A DNA stretch of 64,000 bases. Origin: Flavimaribacter sp039888615 (lineage in GTDB: Bacteria; Pseudomonadota; Alphaproteobacteria; Rhizobiales; Rhizobiaceae). A program made the position numbers and the translations under genes. Positions within the stretch are counted from its first letter, which is position 1, and each line of letters starts with the position of its first letter. Under the pieces are notes generated by a model that saw only the letters and a program-made list of their open reading frames with translations, was not told the origin of the DNA and made no database searches. Below are positions 34,069 through 42,661 of the stretch, in pieces. The stretch is from the NCBI GenBank assembly GCA_039888615.1, contig JBDQQS010000009.1; one strand, written 5' to 3'.

Positions 34069-35090
34069 CAGCGCGCTCCCCTGACACGAACGCGCGGATC
34101 GACCACGCCAACCATGACATCGATCGCCAGATTGACCGCAACGAAGAAGACGCCCGAAACCATGACCACGCCCATGACGGCGTTGAGATCCTTCTGCATG
34201 ATGGCGCGGACGCCGTAGGCGGCCATGCCCGGCCAGGAGAAGACCAGCTCCACGACGAAGGCGGAGCCGATGAGAGACGCGAAGGCGAGACCCAGGATGG
34301 TCATCGGAGGAACGAAGCTCGGCCGCAGCATGTACTTGAAGATCTGCACCCGTTCCGGAACACCGAAAGCGCGGCTCGCTTCAATATAGTCCTGGCTGGA
34401 AACGTCGATCATCGACGATCGCGTTGTCAAGGCGATCTGCCCGAGCGTGGTCGAGGACAGGGCAAGCGACGGCAGCAACAAATGCCTTACCGCCTGCACG
34501 AAAACGTCAGGACGTCCGAGAAGCAGGGAATCAATCGTCAACAGGCCGGTAATACTCGCCGTAAAGTCCATTCCGTGCGGCAGCCGGCCTGTGGTCGGCA
34601 AAACATGCAGGACATAGCCTGCAAGGATCTGAAGCAGCAATGCGAGAAAGAAAGCCGGCGCCACGGCGGAAAACAGCGCCACCAGCCGCACCACGTTGTC
34701 CGGCCATCGGTCCTTCCAGTAGGCGGCCGCCACGCCCATCGGCATGCCGAACAGGAAGGCGAGCGTAATCGTGAAGAGCACCAGTTCGAAGGTGGCGGCG
34801 AAGGTGTCTCGAATATCGTGGTTGACCGGCCGTTCCGTCAGCAGCGAATAGCCGAGATCGCCGCGCGCCAGTCCGGCGACGAAAAGGCCGTACTGTTCCA
34901 CCATCGGCTTGTTCAGCCCCAGCTTGTCCTGCAGCGCCTGGACCTGTTCCTGGCTGGCCCGTGGACCGAGCGCAAGCCGCGCCGGATCGCCGGGCACCCA
35001 GCGGGCAATCGTGAATATCACCATCGACAGGCCGACAAGCACCAGCAGCGACCAGAGAATTCGCCGGATCAGGAAGAACAGGAATTCCAA
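34068..35090 (-). CDS. Dipeptide-type ABC importer permease 1 (DppB-like)
   Basis: This 340-residue permease shows the DppB pattern: an N-terminal membrane segment, the periplasmic loop WVPGDPARLALGPRASQEQ, LARGDLGYSLLTERPV, and an EAA loop (DYIEASRAFGVPERVQIFKYM). It is the first permease of the operon and lies about 105 bp downstream of the binding-protein gene, a gap that may hold a stabilising structure for the highly expressed binding-protein mRNA. Confidence 0.92.
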   Translation of the reverse strand: MEFLFFLIRRILWSLLVLVGLSMVIFTIARWVPGDPARLALGPRASQEQVQALQDKLGLNKPMVEQYGLFVAGLARGDLGYSLLTERPVNHDIRDTFAATFELVLFTITLAFLFGMPMGVAAAYWKDRWPDNVVRLVALFSAVAPAFFLALLLQILAGYVLHVLPTTGRLPHGMDFTASITGLLTIDSLLLGRPDVFVQAVRHLLLPSLALSSTTLGQIALTTRSSMIDVSSQDYIEASRAFGVPERVQIFKYMLRPSFVPPMTILGLAFASLIGSAFVVELVFSWPGMAAYGVRAIMQKDLNAVMGVVMVSGVFFVAVNLAIDVMVGVVDPRVRVRGAR

Positions 35091-35195
35091 AAAACGGGCT
35101 CCTTCGGCAGCACCGGCTGAGGGCGACGGGCAATGGCGTCAATTCGGACAAGCCACCAGTGCCCGTCACACTATCATGTCAGCGGACGGACTGCC

Positions 35196-36752
35196 TTATT
35201 CGCAGTTCCAGCTCCAGCGCGTAAAGTCGTACGGCACCGACTGCATGGGCACGTACTTGTAACCCGTCAGGCACTTGTCGATGGCGAGCTGCGCATCGAG
35301 GGTCAGCAGGAATACGTCCGGCTGCATCTCGACCAGCTTGTGCTGCAGCGACCTGTAGATCTCCGCCTGCTTGTCGGCGTCCGCGGTGCCGCGCGCCTCG
35401 TCGATCATGGCGTCGACTTCCGGGTCCAACAGCCATTCCATCGAGGCCCAGGTGCCGGCCGAATCCGAGTGATACTGCGAAAAGAATATCGAATCCGGGG
35501 ACGGATAAACCGGGCCGAAGAAGATCTGGTTTACAGCCGGCGTCGTCTCCTCTTTCGTCGCAATCTCGGTGATCCGGTTCCACGGATCGGCCTGCTGCGT
35601 GACCTTGAAGCCGAGTTGCTCGAGGTTGGACTGCATCAGCAGGCTGATCTCCTCCTCGAACTTCGTGCCGGCGACATAGCCAAGCGTGATCGGAATTTCC
35701 TGTCCGGCGTACTTCGACTTTTCGATTTCGGCCTTGGCGGCTTCCATGTCGAAAGCCGGCGCCGGAATGTCGTCCGCATGGAAATCCGCAAAGGCGGACG
35801 GCAACGGTGTGGACAGCAATCCGCCCGGATAGATCACGTCGCGAATGGTGTCGTAGTCGGTCGCCAGAGCGATCGCCCTGCGAATGTGGATGTCGTCGGT
35901 CGGCGCGATCTTGGTGTTGAGCTTGAGAAGAAACACCGTCGCTGTGCTGAACTTGTCGATATAGAAGCGGTCCATTGCTTCCAGGGCCTTGTAGGTGTCG
36001 GGCGCCTGGAACGCTCCGCTCATCGTGAGTTCGCCGGATGCGGCGAGCGACCGCACGGTCGCTTCGTCGTTGACGACGATCCATCGCACCTCTTCTATGG
36101 GCTTGTCGTTGAAGCCCGCAAAGTAATCCTTGTTGCGTTCGATGGTCAGGCCGGTGCCACGGTCATAATCCTTGACCAGATAGGCGCCCGAGCCCGCGAC
36201 ATTGGTCGAAAGCCATGTCTGGCCGTCGTCGTCGCCTTCATTCTCCTTTACGACATCGGCGTTGAGGATGAAAATCGAGGGGACCGTCGCCAGGAACGGT
36301 GAGAAGGTCTTGGACAGGGTGAACTTGACGGTCTTCGGGTCCACGGCCGTCACAGCCCCTTCTTCCAGAACATCCTTGAAGAGGTTCGCCGGACCCTGAT
36401 TGATGCGCTGCAACCTTTCGACGGAGTAGACGACGTCGCTTGCTTCAACCGGGGATCCGTCGGTGAAGACCGCATCGTCACGGATTTTGAACACGACTTC
36501 CTTCGCGTCGTCCGAGACCTGCCAGCTTTCAGCGAGTTCCGGCGCCAGGGCGCCGCCCTCAACCACCGTCAGCAACGCGTCGTAGAGGTTGACGACCGCG
36601 GCGTAGTCGTTCTGGTCGGACATTTTTGCGGGATCGAGCGTGCGGAAAATCTGTCCCGTGCTCACAGTAATCATGTTATCCGCCATGGATGGCGTCGCGC
36701 CCAGTAAAACTGCCGTTAACGCAGTCGCCGCGATAAAGCTCTTCCTGCTCAT
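35196..36752 (-). CDS. Dipeptide-type ABC importer substrate-binding protein (SBP_bac_5)
   Basis: This 518-residue family 5 solute-binding protein has a signal peptide (MSRKSFIAATALTAVLLG, cut near SMA) and the typical YDALLTVVEGGALAPELAES and SVERLQRINQGPANLFKD segments. Family members bind di- and oligopeptides, glutathione, nickel or opines. The flanking gamma-glutamyltransferase gene suggests a gamma-glutamyl or glutathione-like ligand (inference from position). It lies 72 bp after ggt on the same strand. Confidence 0.9.
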   Translation of the reverse strand: MSRKSFIAATALTAVLLGATPSMADNMITVSTGQIFRTLDPAKMSDQNDYAAVVNLYDALLTVVEGGALAPELAESWQVSDDAKEVVFKIRDDAVFTDGSPVEASDVVYSVERLQRINQGPANLFKDVLEEGAVTAVDPKTVKFTLSKTFSPFLATVPSIFILNADVVKENEGDDDGQTWLSTNVAGSGAYLVKDYDRGTGLTIERNKDYFAGFNDKPIEEVRWIVVNDEATVRSLAASGELTMSGAFQAPDTYKALEAMDRFYIDKFSTATVFLLKLNTKIAPTDDIHIRRAIALATDYDTIRDVIYPGGLLSTPLPSAFADFHADDIPAPAFDMEAAKAEIEKSKYAGQEIPITLGYVAGTKFEEEISLLMQSNLEQLGFKVTQQADPWNRITEIATKEETTPAVNQIFFGPVYPSPDSIFFSQYHSDSAGTWASMEWLLDPEVDAMIDEARGTADADKQAEIYRSLQHKLVEMQPDVFLLTLDAQLAIDKCLTGYKYVPMQSVPYDFTRWSWNCE

Positions 36753-36824
36753 TGCATGTTCTCCTTGTTCATTTTCCAGTTCCCCGTTTCAGCCCGAAAT
36801 CCATGGTCCCGGGTCCGCCGAACT

Positions 36825-38549
36825 TTATGCTTCCTTGCGCGTCTTCGTAGGATCAGGCCAGAAAGTGACGCCCGCGCGCGCCAGCCCCCCTCCGATCGCC
36901 ATCGGCGTGCCGTCCGCCCGCCAGCAGGCGGCGCCCTCCATGTGGTCGCCACCGAAACCGATCGCCGCCATCCCGCCGCCAACATGAGCAGCGCCCCGCA
37001 CTGTGTGTCCGAGTTTTGCAAGCGCCTCGTGAACATCAGGCGGAAATCCGAATTCGACTTCCGCTTCCTGGCCCTGGGTGAAAACCCGTGGCGCCTCCAC
37101 GGCTTCCTGCAGGCTCATGCCATGGTCGATGATATTCATGATTGCCTGGAACACGCAGGCGGGAATGCGGTTCGCGCCCGGCAGACCAAGGGCGAAAGCC
37201 AGATCGCCCTCCTTCATGCCGATGAATGCAGATATGCCGCTGGTGATCCGCTTGCCGGGCTCCAGTGACAAAGCGTTGCCCGGATGCGGATCGAACAGAT
37301 ACATGTAGTTGTTCGGAATGATCCCCGTTCCGGGGAAGACCAGGCGCGCTCCGAACAGACTGTTGATCGTCTGGGTGGAGGTGACAACGTTACCTTCACC
37401 ATCAGCGACAGTAACATGGGTGGTATTGTCAGACTCGTTCAGCAAGATCTGTGCTTCGTAGTCGGTAGCGTGATCCATGCTGATTTCCGCGCGACGCTGA
37501 TCTGCGTAGGCCTTTGATATAAGCTTGGCGACCGGCACGTTGACAAAGGCGGGATCAGCCGTCGCCGCGCGTCTGTCGGAGGCCGCGATCTTCAGCGTTT
37601 CAAGAACCAGATGCAACGTTTCGGGTGTTCCAAAGCCGCTGCCGACGATATCATAGCGCTCCATCAGGTTCAGCATCTGGATGACATGAACGCCGCCGGA
37701 ACAGGGTGGCGGCGGGCCAATCAGATCATAGCCGCGATAGCTTCCGTGAACCGGCGCGCGCCATTCCGTCTTGTATCCGGCGAGATCGTCTGCGGAGATG
37801 AAACCACCCGTCTCTTGCATGTAGTTTGCAATTTGCTGACCGAGATCTCCTTCATACAGCAGTGCGGGTCCTTCATCGGCGATCCGTTGCAGGTTTCTGG
37901 CATAGTCGCTCTGCACCAGTTTTTCGCCCGCGGAAAGCGGCCTCCCGTCAGGAAGGAAAATGGCCGCGATGGCGGGGTCGCGCGCCATGTCCGTAACATG
38001 TTCCTCAATGCAGCTCGCAAGATAGGGCGTGACGACAAATCCGTGCTCTGCGAGCCGAATTGCGGGTTCGATCACGTCCCTCAGGCTCATTGTTCCGAAC
38101 TCGTCGAGCATCTCGCACCAGGCGCGCAAATTGCCGGGTACGGCGACTGAACGGATACCGACCCGGTTTTCACGGTTCTCCGTCTCCATGTAGTCCGGCC
38201 AATTGTCAGATATCGGCGTATAGGTGTCCGGTGCGCACTGCAAAGGCGCCGTACACAGGCCGTCAATGACCGCTTCGCGACCGTCCACTGTGCGGACAAC
38301 CGAGCATCCGCCTCCGAAAATGCCCACCATCATGGGTTCGACGACGGTCAATGCGAACAGGGCCGCGACAGTCGCATCGGCGGCGTTGCCTCCCCGCGCC
38401 ATGATCTCGACAGCGGCGGCGGAAGCAAGAGGATGGTTGGTGACCGCCACACCCCGGGAGCCGGAAACCGGAGTCTTTTCACAGGTGACTTCAAGTGCGC
38501 GGGAGATTTGCGTAGAAACGTGTTGGCTCGACATATTGGACGCTTTCAC
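36825..38549 (-). CDS. ggt: Gamma-glutamyltransferase
   Basis: This 574-residue protein matches gamma-glutamyltranspeptidase. GGNAADATVAALFALTVVEP near the N-terminus, the autoprocessing site SDNTTHVTVADGEGNVV (nucleophile is the first Thr of TTH, about residue 380) and the GGDHMEG-type small-subunit end are all present. The enzyme cleaves itself into two subunits and hydrolyses or transfers gamma-glutamyl groups from glutathione and related compounds. Unlike the E. coli enzyme there is no signal peptide, so it should be cytoplasmic and act on material brought in by the ABC importer. The start is GTG at 38549; an ATG at 38534 is also possible. Confidence 0.92.
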   Translation of the reverse strand: MKASNMSSQHVSTQISRALEVTCEKTPVSGSRGVAVTNHPLASAAAVEIMARGGNAADATVAALFALTVVEPMMVGIFGGGCSVVRTVDGREAVIDGLCTAPLQCAPDTYTPISDNWPDYMETENRENRVGIRSVAVPGNLRAWCEMLDEFGTMSLRDVIEPAIRLAEHGFVVTPYLASCIEEHVTDMARDPAIAAIFLPDGRPLSAGEKLVQSDYARNLQRIADEGPALLYEGDLGQQIANYMQETGGFISADDLAGYKTEWRAPVHGSYRGYDLIGPPPPCSGGVHVIQMLNLMERYDIVGSGFGTPETLHLVLETLKIAASDRRAATADPAFVNVPVAKLISKAYADQRRAEISMDHATDYEAQILLNESDNTTHVTVADGEGNVVTSTQTINSLFGARLVFPGTGIIPNNYMYLFDPHPGNALSLEPGKRITSGISAFIGMKEGDLAFALGLPGANRIPACVFQAIMNIIDHGMSLQEAVEAPRVFTQGQEAEVEFGFPPDVHEALAKLGHTVRGAAHVGGGMAAIGFGGDHMEGAACWRADGTPMAIGGGLARAGVTFWPDPTKTRKEA

Positions 38550-38553
38550 TCAT

Positions 38554-38572
38554 TGGTTCATATATTGAACCA
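38554..38572. promoter_or_regulatory. Inverted repeat TGGTTCA-N5-TGAACCA, copy 1 (candidate IclR operator)
   Basis: TGGTTCA-TATAT-TGAACCA is a perfect 7-bp dyad immediately upstream of ggt, only 4 bp before its GTG start. A second copy with the same arms and spacing lies at 38698-38716 next to the divergent TRAP gene. Two identical dyads at both ends of a divergent promoter region strongly suggest one regulator. The IclR-family gene at 41866 is the best candidate. Confidence 0.75.
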
Positions 38573-38697
38573 TCTGTATTGAAATCAATCATAGCGACCA
38601 GTCCCTGAATATTGTCAAGTCTCCTAAGGTCATTTTCGACGATAGCTGTTGACAAATTTCGATTTTGTACAATGATCACATCTCAAATTAAACCTAA

Positions 38698-38716
38698 TGG
38701 TTCACACAATGAACCA
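38698..38716. promoter_or_regulatory. Inverted repeat TGGTTCA-N5-TGAACCA, copy 2 (candidate IclR operator)
   Basis: TGGTTCA-CACAA-TGAACCA is a perfect 7-bp dyad with the same arms and spacer length as 38554-38572. It ends 22 bp upstream of the TRAP binding-protein start. Centre-to-centre distance between the two copies is 144 bp. A TTGACA-containing promoter-like stretch lies just before it (about 38649-38672), so a bound regulator could block transcription or translation of the TRAP genes. Confidence 0.75.
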
Positions 38717-38738
38717 TATAACAGAGAGGATCCTGAAC

Positions 38739-39836
38739 ATGAAAAATATTTTGATGGCCTTGGCGGCGCTTGCGGCAATGGCGGCGCCCGCGGTTGCAGA
38801 AACGAATCTGACCTACGGCAGCACGCTTCCGGCGCCGCATGTGGTACATCGCGCCGGGCTTGCCCCGTTTTTCGAGCGCATTGAAGCCGGCACAGACGGA
38901 GAACTGGTGTTCGAACTCATACCAGGCGGCGCCATGGGCAGCGTCAAGGAAACAATTCAGATGCTCAGCGACAACGTTACAGACGCCGGTCTGCTGCTCG
39001 ATATATACGCGCGTCAGGAATTGCCGATCACATCCATGTTCTCGGACATGATCACTCTGCCGGACGACTTCATCGTCTTTGCAGCCGCCGCAAACGAAAT
39101 GCAGTTGGTGGCTTGCGCCGAATGCCAGGAAGAACGGGCGGAAACAGGCGTGACCGCCCTCGCATATTATGGTCCGGACCCGTACCGCCTGATGTGTCGC
39201 GGTGCCACGGACTCCTATGCCGCCCTGTCGAACAAGAAAACGCGCGCGACTGGAAGGCTTGGCGTGCTGATGCAGGAGTTCGGCGCCACCACGGTGACCA
39301 TTCCGAGCTCCGAAGTGTATGAATCGCTGCAGCGCGGCCAGGCGGATTGCACCGTCGCATCCACGGCCTGGCTTGACAGCTACAGCCTGAGCGACGTCGT
39401 CGAAACGGTGATTGACCTGCCGATGGGCAGCTATTTTAACGCCGGACTGCTGCTGATGAACGCCAAAGTCTGGAACGGTCTTCCGGATGGCTTGAAGATG
39501 GCGATCAAGGACAATCTTGCAGAACTGGTGGTCGATACGCTGTTTGCCTATCGTGACGAAGGCGAAGCAGCCATGGAGAAGGCACGCGAAGCAGGCGTGA
39601 AGATCGTTGCGCCGGATCCGGCCTTCGTCGAGGCGATAGCCGCATTCCGCAAGGGTGAAATCGAATTCACGATAGAGGCGGCCGAAAAGGCCGGCGTGCC
39701 GGGCGCGCCGGACCGCATCAAAACCTATATGGCGCTTGTCGAGAAGTGGCGCGGAATCATGGAAGAGGTCGGCGATGACCGTCAGGCCTTCGTCGACGCC
39801 CTGAACCGCGAAGTCTTTTCCAAGGCGCCGCTTTGA
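38739..39836 (+). CDS. TRAP transporter substrate-binding protein (DctP family)
   Basis: This 365-residue periplasmic protein has a signal peptide (MKNILMALAALAAMAAPAVA) and a DctP-like fold (NLTYGSTLPAPHVVHRAGL, ELVFELIPGGAMGSVKETIQ). The usual Arg-bearing segment appears as ATGRLGVLMQEFGATTVTIP. Four cysteines in the middle (ACAECQEE, LMCRG, ADCTV) are unusual for the family. The ATG at 38739 follows AGAGAGG. It starts a three-gene TRAP operon divergent from ggt. Confidence 0.88.
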   Translation: MKNILMALAALAAMAAPAVAETNLTYGSTLPAPHVVHRAGLAPFFERIEAGTDGELVFELIPGGAMGSVKETIQMLSDNVTDAGLLLDIYARQELPITSMFSDMITLPDDFIVFAAAANEMQLVACAECQEERAETGVTALAYYGPDPYRLMCRGATDSYAALSNKKTRATGRLGVLMQEFGATTVTIPSSEVYESLQRGQADCTVASTAWLDSYSLSDVVETVIDLPMGSYFNAGLLLMNAKVWNGLPDGLKMAIKDNLAELVVDTLFAYRDEGEAAMEKAREAGVKIVAPDPAFVEAIAAFRKGEIEFTIEAAEKAGVPGAPDRIKTYMALVEKWRGIMEEVGDDRQAFVDALNREVFSKAPL

Positions 39837-39878
39837 GTTCAGACAAGGCTCCCTGAAGCGGCTTCCCGAGGACAGTTC

Positions 39879-40409
39879 ATGCAAAGCGTACGAATTTGGC
39901 TGGAACGGATCAACGGCGTCATCGTGTCGTTGGCCGTTCTGGCGGCCGCGATGATGATGGCGCAGGTCACGCTCGATGTCCTGTGTAAGTACCTGTTCAA
40001 CTTTCCGATACCGCTGACCCTCGAAGCGGTTTCTAGCCTCTATATGGTTTCGCTGATATTCCTGCCGCTCGGGCTGGTGACACGAGATCGGGGCCACATC
40101 GGCGTTGATCTTTTTACCAGAAACCTGCCGCGCCGCACGCGCGCCGGTCTCGACTCGTTCGCAAGCTTGCTTGGGGCCGCCTATTCGGCGCTGCTCCTTT
40201 ACTTCACGACCAACGAAGCCTTGCATCAGACGCGTATCGGGGAAACCTGGGAGACTGCGTTCGGCTATGTCGAAATCTGGCCAGCGCGATGGCTCGTGCC
40301 GCTGGGTTGCATTCTCATGCTGGCGTGGTTCGTCATCCTTATGGTCGACGACGCCGTTTCCGCCGTGGGACGAAATGCAAAAATTCAGGCGTCCAATCCT
40401 TGTAAGTGA
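39879..40409 (+). CDS. TRAP transporter small permease (DctQ family)
   Basis: This 176-residue membrane protein has four hydrophobic segments and the DctQ motifs (AQVTLDVLCKYLFNFPIPL, GLVTRDRGHIGVDLFTR). It lies 42 bp behind the binding-protein gene and 12 bp before the large permease gene, completing the second TRAP system of the window. Confidence 0.9.
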   Translation: MQSVRIWLERINGVIVSLAVLAAAMMMAQVTLDVLCKYLFNFPIPLTLEAVSSLYMVSLIFLPLGLVTRDRGHIGVDLFTRNLPRRTRAGLDSFASLLGAAYSALLLYFTTNEALHQTRIGETWETAFGYVEIWPARWLVPLGCILMLAWFVILMVDDAVSAVGRNAKIQASNPCK

Positions 40410-40421
40410 ACGGTTGCGACC

Positions 40422-41714
40422 ATGATCACATCTCTCAGCATTCTGACGCTTTTGCTGCTCCTGGCCATACGGGTGCCGATAGGCATCGCGCTGGCGCTCG
40501 TCTCGATCGGCGGCATGATCGCGTTGCGCGGAACCCGCGCGGCCTTTGGCGTTCTCGGATCCCTGCCTTTTGATTTTGCGGCGTCATGGTCACTGTCCGC
40601 AGTGCCCATGTTCCTGCTCATGGGCGCGTTGGCGTCGCATACGGGCCTCACGCGCTCGCTCTATCAGGCTGCGCGAATCTGGTTCAATCCGCTGCCCGGC
40701 GGGCTGGCCGTCGCATCGAATTTCGCATCGGCCGGCTTCGCCGCCGCCTCCGGGTCCAGCCTGGCGACGGCCGCAGCCATGGGACGGCTGGCGATCCCGG
40801 AAATGCTGTCCTTCGGATACAATAAGGGCCTTGCCACCGGCACCATCGCCGCCGCCGGCACGCTGGGCGCTTTCATCCCGCCGTCCATCGCGTTCGTTCT
40901 GTACGGCTGGTACACCCAGCAACCGGTGGGCACATTGCTCGTCGCCGGCATCATTCCCGGCTTGCTGACGGCGGCCGGTTATTCCTTCATGATCATCCTG
41001 CGCTGCTCGATCAATCCCGAAATCGCCCCGAAAGCCAAAATCGACGCAACGATGCGGGAAAAACTTCTGACCCTGCGCGGCATATGGCCGATGCCTCTCC
41101 TTATCCTCTGCGTCATCGGCGGCATTTTCTCGGGAATGACGACGGCAACGGAAGCCGGCGCCTTCGGCGCAAGCTTCGCCCTGCTGATTGCGCTTTTCAT
41201 GGGGAGGCTGACAAAAAAGGCGGTTCTCGACAGCTTCATGGAGGCTTTGCGCACCACGGCCTCGATTTTCTTCATCGCCATCGGCGCCATCCTGTTCACG
41301 CGATTTCTCGCAATGGCGGGCTTGCCACGCGTGATGGGGGACATCGTCACTTCATGGGATCTTGGCGTCATCGGCGTCATTCTGCTGATGGTGGCCGTTT
41401 ATCTCATCCTCGGAATGTTCCTCGATCCGCTCGGCATCATCCTGCTGACTCTTCCTGTCTTTCTCCCGATGTTCCAGGAACTCGGGCTGAACTTGATCTG
41501 GATCGGGGTGCTTGTGGTCAAGATGATCGAGGTCGGACTATTGACGCCCCCCGTCGGGATGAACGCCTTCGTCGTGAAAAACATTGTCGGCGATCAGGTG
41601 GAGCTAAACGAGATATTCGCCGGATTGTCGTGGTTTCTGCTGTGCGAGGTCGTGATCGTTGCGCTGTTGATCGCGTTTCCATGGTTATCGCTGTGGCTGC
41701 CTGGCATGATGTAA
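40422..41714 (+). CDS. TRAP transporter large permease (DctM family)
   Basis: This 430-residue membrane protein has about twelve hydrophobic segments and typical DctM features (SAVPMFLLMGALASHTGLT, SGSSLATAAAMGRLAIPEM, GAFIPPSIAFVLYGWYT, GLLTPPVGMNAFVVKN). It is the sodium-coupled channel subunit. The substrate of this system is unknown; the shared candidate operators tie it to the ggt/ABC operon. Confidence 0.92.
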   Translation: MITSLSILTLLLLLAIRVPIGIALALVSIGGMIALRGTRAAFGVLGSLPFDFAASWSLSAVPMFLLMGALASHTGLTRSLYQAARIWFNPLPGGLAVASNFASAGFAAASGSSLATAAAMGRLAIPEMLSFGYNKGLATGTIAAAGTLGAFIPPSIAFVLYGWYTQQPVGTLLVAGIIPGLLTAAGYSFMIILRCSINPEIAPKAKIDATMREKLLTLRGIWPMPLLILCVIGGIFSGMTTATEAGAFGASFALLIALFMGRLTKKAVLDSFMEALRTTASIFFIAIGAILFTRFLAMAGLPRVMGDIVTSWDLGVIGVILLMVAVYLILGMFLDPLGIILLTLPVFLPMFQELGLNLIWIGVLVVKMIEVGLLTPPVGMNAFVVKNIVGDQVELNEIFAGLSWFLLCEVVIVALLIAFPWLSLWLPGMM

Positions 41715-41865
41715 CAAAGAGCCGTGTAATTCGCCGAAGACAGACGTCTCTTACGCACGGACGCAGTGTGCATCTCACTGGAACCGATTTGCGCATTTGT
41801 TTGGCCCGCGCTATTGCCGGATATATTTCGACCAATAGGCGCACAACACTGCAAGAGAGTTACAG

Positions 41866-42657
41866 GTGATCAAGAACAACAAGCAACGAACGCCGGTCTA
41901 CAAGGCGGTTTCCGCCTCGCTCAAGGTTTTGGAAGTACTGGAAGCGCTCAATGATATCGGGCCCGCAGGGTTGACAGCATTGTACAAGCGCGCCGAGCTT
42001 CCGAAAGCTACCACGCTTCGGATGCTGGAGACTCTCTGCTCGGCTGGCTTCGCCACATACGATCCGCTTGAAAAGACCTATGCGGTCGGCCTGCATGCAC
42101 TGGCCCTGAGCCGCGGCTACAACCCTGCCGATGAAATAATCGCCATAGCGAAACCGGTGGTCACCGAGTTACGTATGGATCTGGGTTGGCCCTCGGATAT
42201 CGTCATCTGCCAGAATGACCGTCTTGTGATTGCCGATACGAACACCCAGGAGGCCCAGTTCTCAATTGTCCGCAATCGTGGATCGGGTTCGCAGCTTCCC
42301 TTCACCATTTCTGCAACAGGTCGCGCCTGGCTTGCATTCTGTCCGGACGAGACACGCGAACGCATCCTCAAGTTCGAGAATCCGCATCCGCAGGAATCTC
42401 GGGATCTGCTCGCCAATCCTGCACGGATGCGCGCCATCATCGATGAAACCCGCCGTAGGGGTTATGGGGTGCAGTCCGGAGAGTTCTTCGACACTGAAGC
42501 GGGCGCCGGCGTGCCGGTTATCGTCAATGGGGTCTTGCGCTGCTGCATCAATATCGTCACCGCCCGCAACGCCGTATCGGTCGAGCAGATCGAGAGGCAA
42601 TATGTTCCGAAAATCCTGAAAGCGGCCGAGACGATCGCGACGGCCGCCGGCAAGTAA
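41866..42657 (+). CDS. IclR-family transcriptional regulator
   Basis: This 263-residue regulator starts at a GTG behind ACAGG. It has an N-terminal winged helix-turn-helix (AVSASLKVLEVLEALNDIGP ... LPKATTLRMLETLCSAGFA, residues about 12-65) and a C-terminal IclR effector domain (LPFTISATGRAWLAFCPDE, GYGVQSGEFFDTEAGAGVPV). It lies 151 bp behind the TRAP permease on the same strand and is the likely ligand-responsive controller of both sides of this locus through the TGGTTCA dyads (inference). Confidence 0.88.
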   Translation: MIKNNKQRTPVYKAVSASLKVLEVLEALNDIGPAGLTALYKRAELPKATTLRMLETLCSAGFATYDPLEKTYAVGLHALALSRGYNPADEIIAIAKPVVTELRMDLGWPSDIVICQNDRLVIADTNTQEAQFSIVRNRGSGSQLPFTISATGRAWLAFCPDETRERILKFENPHPQESRDLLANPARMRAIIDETRRRGYGVQSGEFFDTEAGAGVPVIVNGVLRCCINIVTARNAVSVEQIERQYVPKILKAAETIATAAGK

Positions 42658-42661
42658 AGCC

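Noticed and set aside
38694..40226. 510-codon open frame on the minus strand
   Set aside because: It is antisense to the TRAP binding-protein and DctQ genes, whose translations match known families. The antisense product has the usual Arg/His/Gln-rich shadow composition.
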